From positions 62,001-126,000 of the forward strand of contig NZ_JABGBN010000001.1 in NCBI RefSeq assembly GCF_013133795.1: 64,000 nucleotides of DNA, read 5' to 3'. A model generated the notes under the pieces. It ran no database searches and had not been told where the DNA came from. It saw only the letters and a list, made by a program, of their open reading frames with translations. The position numbers and the translations under genes were made by a program. Shown here piece after piece: positions 36,196-45,097 of the stretch. How positions within the stretch are numbered: the stretch's first letter is position 1; every line of letters begins with the position of its first letter. The stretch is from Pelistega suis. GTDB lineage: Bacteria; Pseudomonadota; Gammaproteobacteria; Burkholderiales; Burkholderiaceae_B.

Positions 36196-37137
36196 ATGAT
36201 GAAAAAGTTAAAAGTGGTATTTGCAGGAACACCAGAGTTTGCACGCTTAGCTTATAAAGCGATTCTTGAAGCAGATTTTGAGGTGCCTCTAGTGATGACT
36301 CAGCCAGATCGTCCAGCAGGAAGGGGGATGAAGTTACAGGCGAGTCCTGTTAAACAAGAGGCTTTAGCACAAGGTGTAGAGGTATTACAACCGTTAAGTT
36401 TACGTTTAGATGGTAAGTATCCCGAGGATGCAGCTTATGCAAAAGGCGTATTAGAAGCTATACAGCCCGATGTGATGGTCGTTGCTGCTTATGGACTGAT
36501 TTTGCCCCAATGGGTGTTAGATTTGCCAAAATATGGTTGTTTAAATATTCATGCAAGTCTATTACCGCGTTGGCGGGGCGCTGCACCTATTCAACGTGCT
36601 ATTGAGGCAGGTGATGCTGAAACCGGGGTTGGCATTATGCAAATGGCGATTGGTTTGGATACCGGCGATGTATTACTTGAAAAGCGTGTGGCGATTGTGG
36701 AGCAAACAGCGGCCGAATTACATGATCAATTAGCAGAGTTAGGTGCGCAAGCGATTGTGGAGGTATTACATCAAATCGGTCAATTACCAGCTATTCCTCA
36801 GCCAGAAGAGGGGGTGACTTATGCCGCTAAATTAGAAAAAGCCGAAGGTCATTTACGTTGGGATATGGATACGGTGACATTATGGCGTAAAATTCGTGCT
36901 TTTAATCCAGTGCCGGGGGTTGTGCTGCCGTTGGCAGGTTTAGCAGAGCCAGTCAAAGTCTGGCGTGCACAAGTGTTGAGTACAGAATCGAAAGCGGAGG
37001 CAGGTACTGTGTTAGCGGCTAGCGCAGACGGTATTGATGTGGCGACGGCTAATGGCGTATTGCGTATTCTGGAGTTGCAAAAAGCAGGAGGTAAACGCCA
37101 GTTAGCTAAAGATTTTGTGAATGGTTATAAGCGTTAA
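36196..37137 (+). CDS. fmt: Methionyl-tRNA formyltransferase
   Basis: A 313-residue Fmt of normal length. It formylates initiator Met-tRNA with 10-formyl-tetrahydrofolate. The catalytic domain (about 1-190) has [11 protein letters not shown] at the N-terminus, the substrate-loop region [12 protein letters not shown] and the signature [18 protein letters not shown] with its catalytic Asn and His; an OB-like C-terminal domain follows. Two in-frame ATGs (36196, 36199) are equally plausible. It stands alone, separated from def, with a terminator after it. Confidence 0.95.
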   Translation: MMKKLKVVFAGTPEFARLAYKAILEADFEVPLVMTQPDRPAGRGMKLQASPVKQEALAQGVEVLQPLSLRLDGKYPEDAAYAKGVLEAIQPDVMVVAAYGLILPQWVLDLPKYGCLNIHASLLPRWRGAAPIQRAIEAGDAETGVGIMQMAIGLDTGDVLLEKRVAIVEQTAAELHDQLAELGAQAIVEVLHQIGQLPAIPQPEEGVTYAAKLEKAEGHLRWDMDTVTLWRKIRAFNPVPGVVLPLAGLAEPVKVWRAQVLSTESKAEAGTVLAASADGIDVATANGVLRILELQKAGGKRQLAKDFVNGYKR

Positions 37138-37185
37138 GTATTGTTGTACCCGTTTATTTTTGTAGCGCTATAGTGTCAAAAGGAT

Positions 37186-37220
37186 AAGCCCCAGTTTTAT
37201 ATGACTGAGGCTTGTTTTTT
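37186..37220 (+). terminator. Rho-independent terminator after fmt
   Basis: AAGCCCCAGT (37186-37195) pairs with ACTGAGGCTT (37204-37213) with one mismatch, then G and TTTTTT. It also separates fmt from the convergent rimO gene. Confidence 0.75.
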
Positions 37221-37240
37221 ATGGAGTGACCCGCAACGAT

Positions 37241-38569
37241 TTATAGGGCGCGAATGATATCTGCATATAAATCATATTCATCAGCATCGGTCACGATGGC
37301 ACGCACTATCTCGCCAACTTTGACAGGGATTTCTTTGTCTAAGTAAACCAAACCATCAATTTCTGGTGCATCAGCGCTGGAGCGTCCGATAGGGAAACCT
37401 TCTTCATCAATTTCATCAATGATGACATCGATTTCTTTACCGATTTTTAGTTGTAAACGTGCAGCGGAGATGGCTTGTTGGTGTGCCATAAAACGCTCCC
37501 AGCGATCTTGTTTGACCTCTTCGGGAACTTGGTCTGGAAGGTCATTGGCACTCGCTCCTTCGACATCAGAGTATTTAAAACAGCCGACACGGTCCAATTG
37601 AGCTTCTGTCAGCCAGTCTAAAAGGTATTGGAAGTCCTCTTCGGTCTCTCCCGGAAAGCCAACAATAAAGGTTGAACGAATCGTAAGGTCTGGGCAAATT
37701 TCTCGCCATTGTTTAATACGAGCGAGAGTTTTATCCTCAAAAGCAGGGCGCTTCATGAGTTTGAGAATCTTTGGACTAGCGTGTTGGAAAGGAATATCTA
37801 AATACGGTAATACCTTACCTTCTGCCATGAGAGGGATAATATTATCGACATTTGGGTATGGGTAGACATAGTGTAAGCGTACCCATACGCCCATAGAGCC
37901 TAGAGCCTCTGCTAGTGAAATCATATTGGTTTTGAGAGGGCGACCGTCCCAGAAACCGCTACGGTATTTAATATCTACACCATAGGCGCTGGTATCTTGA
38001 GAAATCACTAATAATTCTTTTACTCCCGCTTTAACAAGACGTTGCGCTTCGTCCATCACTTCGCCAATAGGACGGCTGACAAGAATACCTCGCATAGAAG
38101 GGATAATGCAGAAACTGCAGTGGTGATTACACCCTTCGGAAATTTTAAGATAAGCGTAATGGCGAGGGGTAAGTTTAATACCTTGAGGAGGTACTAAATC
38201 GACAAAGGGATCGTGGTCTTTTTTAGGGGGAACGACGTTATGGACAGCACGTACGACTTCTTCGTATTGCTGAGGGCCGCTGACAGAAAGTACGCTTGGA
38301 TGTACTTCGCGAATAGTATTTTCTTCTACTCCCATACAACCCGTAACGATAACTTTACCATTTTCCGCTAAAGCCTCACCGATAGCGTCTAGTGACTCTG
38401 CTTTGGCACTATCAATAAAACCACAGGTATTGACCACAACGACATCTGCACCTTCATAAGAAGGAGAAACTTCATAGCCCTCCATACGTAATTGGGTGAG
38501 GATACGTTCAGAGTCAACCAATGCTTTAGGGCAACCTAAGCTGACAAAACCGACTTTAGGGGTAGACAT
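37241..38569 (-). CDS. rimO: Ribosomal protein S12 methylthiotransferase RimO
   Basis: A 442-residue radical-SAM methylthiotransferase that modifies a conserved aspartate of ribosomal protein S12. The N-terminal UPF0004 domain ligates one [4Fe-4S] cluster through Cys13, Cys49 and Cys78; the radical-SAM cluster is Cys147, Cys151 and Cys154 (CNHHCSFC); a TRAM domain forms the last 70 residues. The N-terminus [17 protein letters not shown] distinguishes RimO from MiaB. It is divergent from rsmB. Confidence 0.95.
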   Translation of the reverse strand: MSTPKVGFVSLGCPKALVDSERILTQLRMEGYEVSPSYEGADVVVVNTCGFIDSAKAESLDAIGEALAENGKVIVTGCMGVEENTIREVHPSVLSVSGPQQYEEVVRAVHNVVPPKKDHDPFVDLVPPQGIKLTPRHYAYLKISEGCNHHCSFCIIPSMRGILVSRPIGEVMDEAQRLVKAGVKELLVISQDTSAYGVDIKYRSGFWDGRPLKTNMISLAEALGSMGVWVRLHYVYPYPNVDNIIPLMAEGKVLPYLDIPFQHASPKILKLMKRPAFEDKTLARIKQWREICPDLTIRSTFIVGFPGETEEDFQYLLDWLTEAQLDRVGCFKYSDVEGASANDLPDQVPEEVKQDRWERFMAHQQAISAARLQLKIGKEIDVIIDEIDEEGFPIGRSSADAPEIDGLVYLDKEIPVKVGEIVRAIVTDADEYDLYADIIRAL

Positions 38570-38670
38570 AGCAAACCTTTAAAAATAAATTGATTGGGCA
38601 ATATTTTAGCAGATTGTTATCAGCGCTTTATTTGTTAAACTAAGGGGGATTTAATAGCGTAAGAAAAATT

Positions 38671-39999
38671 GTGATTACTCCTAAATTATCGGATGTTTTA
38701 TTTCAGTCGGCACAAGCCGTTCGTCAAGTATTGGCGGGTCAATCCTTAACGGAGGCTTTAGAAAGCACGCCCAAAGAACAAAAGGCTGCAGTACAGTCGA
38801 TTAGCTTTTATTGCATGCGTCATTTGGCGACTGCCCAAGCATTGAGTCAGCAGTTATTGAGTAAAAAAGCACCTAACCCCTTAGTTAATGCTTTGCTCTT
38901 GGTCAGCTTATGTCTATTGACGGTAGCTCGTCGTCCTATGCCAGAGGGAGAGTTGGTGCATAGTATTCCGCAATACCAAGACTTTACGATTGTGGATCAA
39001 ACCATCAAAGCAACACAATTACATAAAAAAACAGCCGCTTTTAAAGGTTTACTCAATGCATGCTTGCGACGTTATTTACGAGAGCAAGAAACTTTGTGGG
39101 CTACTGTACAGCAATCCGAGGAGGTTCAGTTTAACTATCCGCAATGGTGGATTAATCTGATTCGAAAGAGCTATCCAACAAAATGGGAAAGTTTATTAAA
39201 AGTCGCCGATTTCCCTGGTCCCTTAAGTTTACGTGTGAATCGACGTAAAACCAGTCGGGAGAGTTTTTCTCAGCAGTTGAATGCAGCGAATATATCCCAT
39301 CAACTTTATGGAGAAGACGCTATCATTCTAGATAAAGCTGTGCCCGTTCAACAGATTCCCGGGTTTGAACAAGGGTTATGTGCCGTACAAGATGCGGGTG
39401 CACAGTTAACGGCTAGTCTATTGCCTTTACGGGATGGTATGCGAGTCTTGGATGCTTGTGCTGCTCCAGGAGGAAAAACAGCCCATCTGCTTGAGAGAGC
39501 CGATATACAAATGACAGCTATCGATATTGAGCCTAAGCGTTTGGCAAGGGTAGCAGAGAATTTACATCATCTTGGGTTATTTAGTGATAAGGTACGTTTA
39601 TTGCAAGCAGATGCCGCAACAACGCAGCCGTGGTGGGACGGTGAGTTATTTGATGTTGTGATGGCAGATGTGCCTTGTACCGCATCAGGTATTGTGCGTC
39701 GTCACCCTGATATAAAATGGTTGCGCCAAGAGAAAGATGTGGCTAAAACGGCAGCATTACAGCGAATGATTGTCAAAAACCTATGGTCAGTTTTAAAACC
39801 CGGAGGTTATTTTCTTTATATTACGTGTTCTATTTTTCCGCAAGAAGGGATAGAGCAAGCGGCATTTATTCAACAGACCTTTAGCGATGCGACAATGCTA
39901 GCAGCACCGGGACAATTATTGCCTGAGATAACCACAGGGAATTTGCGTCCTTTACATGATGGGTTCTTCTATGCTTTATTTCAAAAAGCTGTGGTGTAG
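38671..39999 (+). CDS. rsmB: 16S rRNA (cytosine(967)-C(5))-methyltransferase
   Basis: A 442-residue RsmB/Sun: NusB-like N-terminal RNA-binding domain (about 1-140) and a SAM-dependent methyltransferase domain (about 170-440). Motif I is VLDACAAPGGKTAHLLE near 265; the two catalytic cysteines are Cys336 in ADVPCTASGI and Cys386 in ITCSIFP. The start is GTG at 38671 with little ribosome-binding sequence, but the residues that follow (ITPKLSDVLFQSAQAVRQV) fit the family. It heads the rsmB-DUF4390-ntrY-ntrX cluster and its end overlaps the next gene by 44 bases. Confidence 0.92.
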   Translation: MITPKLSDVLFQSAQAVRQVLAGQSLTEALESTPKEQKAAVQSISFYCMRHLATAQALSQQLLSKKAPNPLVNALLLVSLCLLTVARRPMPEGELVHSIPQYQDFTIVDQTIKATQLHKKTAAFKGLLNACLRRYLREQETLWATVQQSEEVQFNYPQWWINLIRKSYPTKWESLLKVADFPGPLSLRVNRRKTSRESFSQQLNAANISHQLYGEDAIILDKAVPVQQIPGFEQGLCAVQDAGAQLTASLLPLRDGMRVLDACAAPGGKTAHLLERADIQMTAIDIEPKRLARVAENLHHLGLFSDKVRLLQADAATTQPWWDGELFDVVMADVPCTASGIVRRHPDIKWLRQEKDVAKTAALQRMIVKNLWSVLKPGGYFLYITCSIFPQEGIEQAAFIQQTFSDATMLAAPGQLLPEITTGNLRPLHDGFFYALFQKAVV

Positions 40000-40582
40000 A
40001 TACTTTATTTTCTTAGCCTTGCTGTGGATAAATCTAATGGTTTTTATCATGCCGGCAAAGGCAGCGTTATCGTCACAGGCTAATTTTCGTACTGTAGAGA
40101 TGACTGTACAAGAAGCTACAAAGGGTAATTTGGCCTTTGAGCTAGATTTATTATTGAGTGATGAGCTTAACGTCGCCTTACATAAAGGGATGCCTTTATT
40201 TTTTACCCTAGATGTACAGTTAAAACGTCCTCGGCAATGGTGGTTTGATCAAATCGTTTATGAGGGTTCTCGAACATTAGGTATTCGCTACAATATGTTG
40301 TTACGTGAATGGCGTGTTTCGCAAGATGAGCGTGAGTATCGAGAATTTTCCTTGGAAGATGCTTTGCAGCGGATTACCAAGGTGGATGATTGGGTGATTC
40401 CATTTAAACAAACTCTTATGAATCAGACAGTTTATGAGGGTAAGATTCGCTTAAGATTAGATACCTCCCTATTAGCGAGACCTTTTCAGATAACCGCACT
40501 CAATAATAGTAGTGCATGGTCATTTTCATCATCATGGAAAAATTTCAACTTTCATTCTTTGGTAGCAAAGCCCAATTCATAG
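39956..40582 (+). CDS. DUF4390-type exported protein upstream of ntrY
   Basis: A 208-residue protein with a hydrophobic N-terminal segment (about 15-35) ending PAKAALS, a likely signal peptide, then a beta-rich domain (FELDLLLSDELNVALHKGMP, VQLKRPRQWWFDQ). Size, this pattern and its place between rsmB and ntrY match the DUF4390 family of betaproteobacteria. Its role is not known; it may be a periplasmic partner of the NtrY sensor. It overlaps rsmB by 44 bases if started at 39956, or 29 bases from the ATG at 39971, and overlaps ntrY at its own 3' end. Confidence 0.75.
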   Translation: MMGSSMLYFKKLWCRYFIFLALLWINLMVFIMPAKAALSSQANFRTVEMTVQEATKGNLAFELDLLLSDELNVALHKGMPLFFTLDVQLKRPRQWWFDQIVYEGSRTLGIRYNMLLREWRVSQDEREYREFSLEDALQRITKVDDWVIPFKQTLMNQTVYEGKIRLRLDTSLLARPFQITALNNSSAWSFSSSWKNFNFHSLVAKPNS

Positions 40583-42849
40583 TGAAATGGACCTTGCGGG
40601 TCAGTCTATTTATTGCTGTTATCGCAGTCTTTGTATTATTGGCATTGCTGATTGGTTCGGCAGGGAATACCTCACGATTTGCAGAGCAATTTGATATCTT
40701 ATTATTGCTCAATGGTGTTTTGGCTCTGGCACTTTTTATCTGGGTCTTTAGTCTGGTATTAGGTTTATTAAAACAAGTACGTAAGAAGAAGTTTGGAGCA
40801 AAACTCACTTCTCGGTTTGCCTTTTTCTTTGCTGTGATTGCCATTGTGCCGGGGGTGATTATTTATTTGTTATCGGTACAGTTTATGTCACGATCAGTAG
40901 AGTCGTGGTTTAACGTTAAAGTCGATAGTGCGCTGGAGTCTGGTTTAACGCTAGGACAAGCTTCATTAGATACGATGCGAGAAGACTTGTTGTCGGCAAC
41001 TCGTCGTTTGGCCATTAATTTAGGTAATGTAGACGATATGGAGTTGCCTGCGGCATTGACCCGTTTACGTGAAGATAGTCAAAATACAGACGTATTGGTA
41101 TTCGCAGCCAATGGTACAAAAGTAGTGGCATTTGCCTCATCAACGTTTGGTTCTTTATTACCTCAACTGCCATCGGCAAATTTATTGAGTCAATTGCGTT
41201 TATCGCGTCAATATGCGGGTGTTGAGGAGGTGGTTTCTGAAGAGGGGGGACGCGAACGTCCTCAGTATCAGTTAAGGATTATTGTGCCTTTATTTACGAG
41301 TAGTCGTCTTGATACGAATTTAACTGGCACAACCGAACCACATTGGTTGCAATTAACCAAGATGGTTCCTGAAGCATTTTCCAATAACCTCAACGAGGTA
41401 CAAATGGGTTATCGTAACTATGAGGAACTTGCTTTGTCGCGAGGAGGTATCCGACAATTATTTACGATTACATTGACGATGGCCTTGTTATTAACAGTCT
41501 TTGCCTCGTTAGGGATTGCGTTATGGTTAGCAAAACGTTTGGTTGAGCCTCTCCTTACCTTAGCAGAGGGGACACAAGCGGTGGCTGCAGGAGACTATCG
41601 TCAAATTCCCGAACCTAAACAAAGTGATGAGGTAGGACAATTAAGTCGTTCCTTTAACTTGATGACATCTCAATTAGAGGAAGCACGTTGTCAGGTACAA
41701 AATAATCGCTTGAAACTTGAGCAATCGAATTTGTATCTAGAAAGTATTCTTGCTGGTTTGACGACAGGGGTTATCGTGTTAGACCAGTTATTTAATGTAG
41801 TGCGGGTGAATAAAGGTGCTCAGACAATTTTGCACGATGATTTGAGTGATGTGATGGGTAAGTCTTTGGATGTTAAAGCACATTTACAAGCCTTTAATCA
41901 GCTGATTCGACGAGCATTTGCCGCCCATATAGCGGTAGGTTCTACACGTCAATATTGGCAAGAGCAGATTGAGTTGCAACATGAAGATGAACAAGGTCAT
42001 CAGCGTGAGTTAACCTTATTGTTAAGGGGAACACATTTGCGACATGATGATAATAAGTTGAATTATCTTCTCGTATTTGATGATATTTCTGAGGTTATTT
42101 CGGCAAACCGTGCTGTGGCGTGGGGAGAGGTGGCACGTCGCCTTGCACATGAGATTAAAAATCCCCTCACGCCTATTCAATTATCGGCAGAGAGGATTCA
42201 AATGAAACTTTCTCCGAAATTGGATGAGCAAGATAGCCAGTTCTTGGACCGTCTAACCAATACGATTGTGAATCAAGTGTTTTCTCTCAAAACGATGGTG
42301 GATGACTTCCGTGAATATGCACGTACTCCTCCAGCGCAATTCCAAGAAGTGAATGTCAATGAGTTAATCACTGATATTGCTGTACTCTATGGTTGGACAC
42401 CAGAGGGTAATGAGGAGGAATTGCTTTATCGACAATTGAAATTGGAGTTAGATCCTAATCTGCCGTTGGTGCAAGCGGATACTACACAGTTACGACAAGT
42501 CTTTAATAATTTATTATCTAATGCACGGGATGCGATGGAGGGATTGGCACTCTCTGGTAGTGATCCGGGTATTACCATTCAGACACAATGTACTTATATT
42601 GAGGACTCTTTAACAGACAATAGTCCAGCCGTACATATTGTGATTAAGGATAGAGGTCCGGGCTTTCCTTCCAATATTTTGCAAAAGGTTTTTGAGCCAT
42701 ATGTCACAACTAAACCGCACGGAACAGGTTTGGGATTAGCCATTGTTCGAAAAATAGTGGAAGAACATCACGGTAAAATTGAGGTCTCCAATATGCCAGA
42801 GGGTGGCGCTAAGATTTCCATTCTTTTATCGCGAATAGTGAAAAAATAA
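40534..42849 (+). CDS. ntrY: NtrY-type sensor histidine kinase
   Basis: A 771-residue membrane sensor kinase. Order: membrane segments near 14-40, 50-75 and 90-115, a periplasmic region, a further segment near 310-335, HAMP (about 335-385), PAS (about 400-510), HisKA with phospho-acceptor His539 in ARRLAHEIKNPLTP, and a HATPase domain ending GTGLGLAIVRKIVEEHHG. NtrY signals nitrogen or redox state to NtrX. I prefer ATG 40534 (49-base overlap with DUF4390); ATG 40516 is possible. A 99-base gap with its own promoter precedes ntrX. Confidence 0.9.
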   Translation: MEKFQLSFFGSKAQFIVKWTLRVSLFIAVIAVFVLLALLIGSAGNTSRFAEQFDILLLLNGVLALALFIWVFSLVLGLLKQVRKKKFGAKLTSRFAFFFAVIAIVPGVIIYLLSVQFMSRSVESWFNVKVDSALESGLTLGQASLDTMREDLLSATRRLAINLGNVDDMELPAALTRLREDSQNTDVLVFAANGTKVVAFASSTFGSLLPQLPSANLLSQLRLSRQYAGVEEVVSEEGGRERPQYQLRIIVPLFTSSRLDTNLTGTTEPHWLQLTKMVPEAFSNNLNEVQMGYRNYEELALSRGGIRQLFTITLTMALLLTVFASLGIALWLAKRLVEPLLTLAEGTQAVAAGDYRQIPEPKQSDEVGQLSRSFNLMTSQLEEARCQVQNNRLKLEQSNLYLESILAGLTTGVIVLDQLFNVVRVNKGAQTILHDDLSDVMGKSLDVKAHLQAFNQLIRRAFAAHIAVGSTRQYWQEQIELQHEDEQGHQRELTLLLRGTHLRHDDNKLNYLLVFDDISEVISANRAVAWGEVARRLAHEIKNPLTPIQLSAERIQMKLSPKLDEQDSQFLDRLTNTIVNQVFSLKTMVDDFREYARTPPAQFQEVNVNELITDIAVLYGWTPEGNEEELLYRQLKLELDPNLPLVQADTTQLRQVFNNLLSNARDAMEGLALSGSDPGITIQTQCTYIEDSLTDNSPAVHIVIKDRGPGFPSNILQKVFEPYVTTKPHGTGLGLAIVRKIVEEHHGKIEVSNMPEGGAKISILLSRIVKK

Positions 42850-42902
42850 TAAAACCCTTTGTTATAATCAAAAAAACAACACTTTTATATTTATCTAATG
42901 TG

Positions 42903-42931
42903 TTGAGTTTGTTAGTTAAGCTGTTTAATTT
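42903..42931 (+). promoter_or_regulatory. Probable internal promoter before the ntrX-like gene
   Basis: TTGAGT (42903-42908), a 17-base spacer and TAATTT (42926-42931), placed 18 bases before the ATG at 42949. It would let the regulator be made without the sensor kinase. Confidence 0.4.
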
Positions 42932-42948
42932 TATAGGCAGGTAATCAT

Positions 42949-43701
42949 ATGGCCAGAATCCTGGTAGTAGACGACGAAATTGGCATTCGTGAGCTTTTAC
43001 AAGAAATTTTGTATGAGCAAGGACATACTGTTGAGTTGGCAGAAAATGTCGCTCAAGCACGTGCAGCACGTTTGAATAGTCGTCCTGATTTAGTATTACT
43101 CGATATTTGGATGCCAGATGCAGACGGGGTGAGTTTGCTACGAGAGTGGAACTCACAGGGTTTACTAGATATGCCAGTTGTCATGATGAGTGGTCATGCG
43201 ACCTTGGATACGGCTGTTGAGGCAACACGTATTGGTGCAGCGGATTTCTTAGAAAAACCAATTACCTTAAATAAGCTACTAACAACGGTTCAACAAGTTT
43301 TACAACGCCCGATTGTGCGTCCAGCGGCATCAACAACAGGTAGTTTTGTGGCACCAACCTCAGTAGTGACAGCGAATACAGCAAATACTGTAGCGGTTAG
43401 ACCTGTGGTTGCAACTCCAGTCATGTCGCATGCACCTACGTCAGTATCTGCGGTACAGACGAACCCATCAGTATCTGTGGGGACAGAGGACGTTTCTCGT
43501 AGTGGTTTCTTGGGGTCTATTCCTTTGGATCAGCCTCTGCGCGATGCACGAGATGAGTTTGAGCGCGTGTACTTCGAATATCATTTACAACGTGAGAATC
43601 ACAGTATGACGCGAGTATCCGAAAAAACAGGCTTAGAGCGTACACACTTGTACCGCAAGCTACGCCAATTAGGTATTGATTCTCGTCGTCGTAGTTCATA
43701 A
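42949..43701 (+). CDS. NtrX-like response regulator lacking the AAA+ domain
   Basis: A 250-residue regulator: receiver domain (1-120) with acidic Asp9/Asp10, phospho-acceptor Asp52 in LLDIWMPDADG and Lys103; a Ser/Thr/Val/Ala-rich linker (about 122-190); and a C-terminal Fis-type helix-turn-helix (about 200-247; SMTRVSEKTGLERTHLYRKLRQLGI). Classical NtrX is about 450 residues with a sigma-54-activating AAA+ ATPase in the middle; that domain is absent, so this protein cannot activate sigma-54 polymerase in the usual way. No frameshift is visible, and the linker looks designed rather than decayed. trkA starts 6 bases later. Confidence 0.85.
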   Translation: MARILVVDDEIGIRELLQEILYEQGHTVELAENVAQARAARLNSRPDLVLLDIWMPDADGVSLLREWNSQGLLDMPVVMMSGHATLDTAVEATRIGAADFLEKPITLNKLLTTVQQVLQRPIVRPAASTTGSFVAPTSVVTANTANTVAVRPVVATPVMSHAPTSVSAVQTNPSVSVGTEDVSRSGFLGSIPLDQPLRDARDEFERVYFEYHLQRENHSMTRVSEKTGLERTHLYRKLRQLGIDSRRRSS

Positions 43702-43707
43702 TACACC

Positions 43708-45084
43708 ATGAAAATCCTGCTGATAGGGGCAGGGCGAGTAGGCTCAAGTGTAGCCGAAAACCTTGTGTCTGAGAAAAACGATATCACTATTGTTGATACG
43801 AATAAAGAGCAGTTGAGTTACCTGCAAGAACGCTTTGATTTACGAGCGGTTTATGGAGATGGTGCATCGCCTGAGGTGCTGATGCAGGCAGGTGCAGATG
43901 ATGCGGATTTAATTGTCGCCTGTGCAGCGACGGATGCTGTCAATCTAGTCGCCTGTAAACTTGCTAAAGATATGTTTAATGTCCCTCGCCGTATTTCTCG
44001 CGTGAGAGGGCAATATTATGCAGAACATCCAGATATTCTTTCTGAGCATTTTGGTGTAGATGCGATTATCAGTCCAGAAAATAGTGTTACCCAGTATCTA
44101 CAAGGACTCATTGAATTCCCAGATGCCTTGCAAGTCGTCAACTTTGCCGATGGTAAAGTGAGTATTGCGATTATTAAGATTAGCAAGCGTAGTACATTGT
44201 TAGACTATCAAATTGATGAGAATCATCTTAATTTGCCACAAAGTCGTGGGCGTATTTTAGAGTTAGTGCGTAATGGTGAGTCTTTACCTTTAGATCGGTT
44301 ATTTAATCTTAAAGTCGATGATGAGCTGGTCCTATCTATGGATACCACAGAGGCTTTAAAGGCGATTGCACGTCTTAATCGCGCTAATAAACGTGTGCGG
44401 TCTGTGATGATTGCTGGCGGAGGGAATATCGGTGCTCGTCTAGCAGCCTCACTAGCCAGAGCTGACTATAATGTACGTATTATTGAGAAAAACCTCGATC
44501 GTTGTAAGCATTTGGCCTCTATTTTGCCAGAAGAGGTATTAGTGCTTCATGGCAATGGTACTGATGAGTCTTTACTGGTCAGTGAAAATATTGATGAGAT
44601 GGATACATGGGTGGCCGTTACCAATGATGATGAAGACAATATTATGTCGTCATTATTGGCCAAACGCTTAGGTGCGCATAAAGTCATTGCCTTGATTGCA
44701 CGACATGCCTATGGTGAATTAATGCAAGGTAGCATGATTGATGTCGCCGTATCACCATCACAAGCCACGATTGGTGCCTTATTACACGAGGTACGCCAAG
44801 GTGCTATTGTACGAGGACATCGTTTGCGCCGCGGTGAGGCAGAGGTGATTGAATTTGAAGTCGTGGGTGATGAAAAGAGCTCCAATGTTGTGGGTAAAGC
44901 GGTCGAAGATATTCGCCTCCCATCCTCTTCACAAATTGCTGCGATTTTGCGGGATAGCGAAATTATTATTCCCAAAAACGATACAGTCATTCAAAGTGGC
45001 GATCATGTTATTGTCTATGCCGCTAATCGTAATGTGATGAAACGGATTGAGAAGTTGTTCCAAGTCTCTCTCTTATTCTTCTAG
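43708..45084 (+). CDS. trkA: Trk potassium uptake regulatory subunit TrkA
   Basis: A 458-residue cytoplasmic NAD-binding regulator with two TrkA-N/TrkA-C repeats. The first Rossmann motif LLIGAGRVGSSVAENL is at the N-terminus; the second, MIAGGGNIGARLAASLA, is near residue 233. It gates the TrkH potassium channel in response to nucleotides. It is 6 bases after the ntrX-like gene and directly before trkH, so potassium uptake is tied to NtrYX transcription. Confidence 0.95.
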   Translation: MKILLIGAGRVGSSVAENLVSEKNDITIVDTNKEQLSYLQERFDLRAVYGDGASPEVLMQAGADDADLIVACAATDAVNLVACKLAKDMFNVPRRISRVRGQYYAEHPDILSEHFGVDAIISPENSVTQYLQGLIEFPDALQVVNFADGKVSIAIIKISKRSTLLDYQIDENHLNLPQSRGRILELVRNGESLPLDRLFNLKVDDELVLSMDTTEALKAIARLNRANKRVRSVMIAGGGNIGARLAASLARADYNVRIIEKNLDRCKHLASILPEEVLVLHGNGTDESLLVSENIDEMDTWVAVTNDDEDNIMSSLLAKRLGAHKVIALIARHAYGELMQGSMIDVAVSPSQATIGALLHEVRQGAIVRGHRLRRGEAEVIEFEVVGDEKSSNVVGKAVEDIRLPSSSQIAAILRDSEIIIPKNDTVIQSGDHVIVYAANRNVMKRIEKLFQVSLLFF

Positions 45085-45097
45085 AGGACTGACGACG

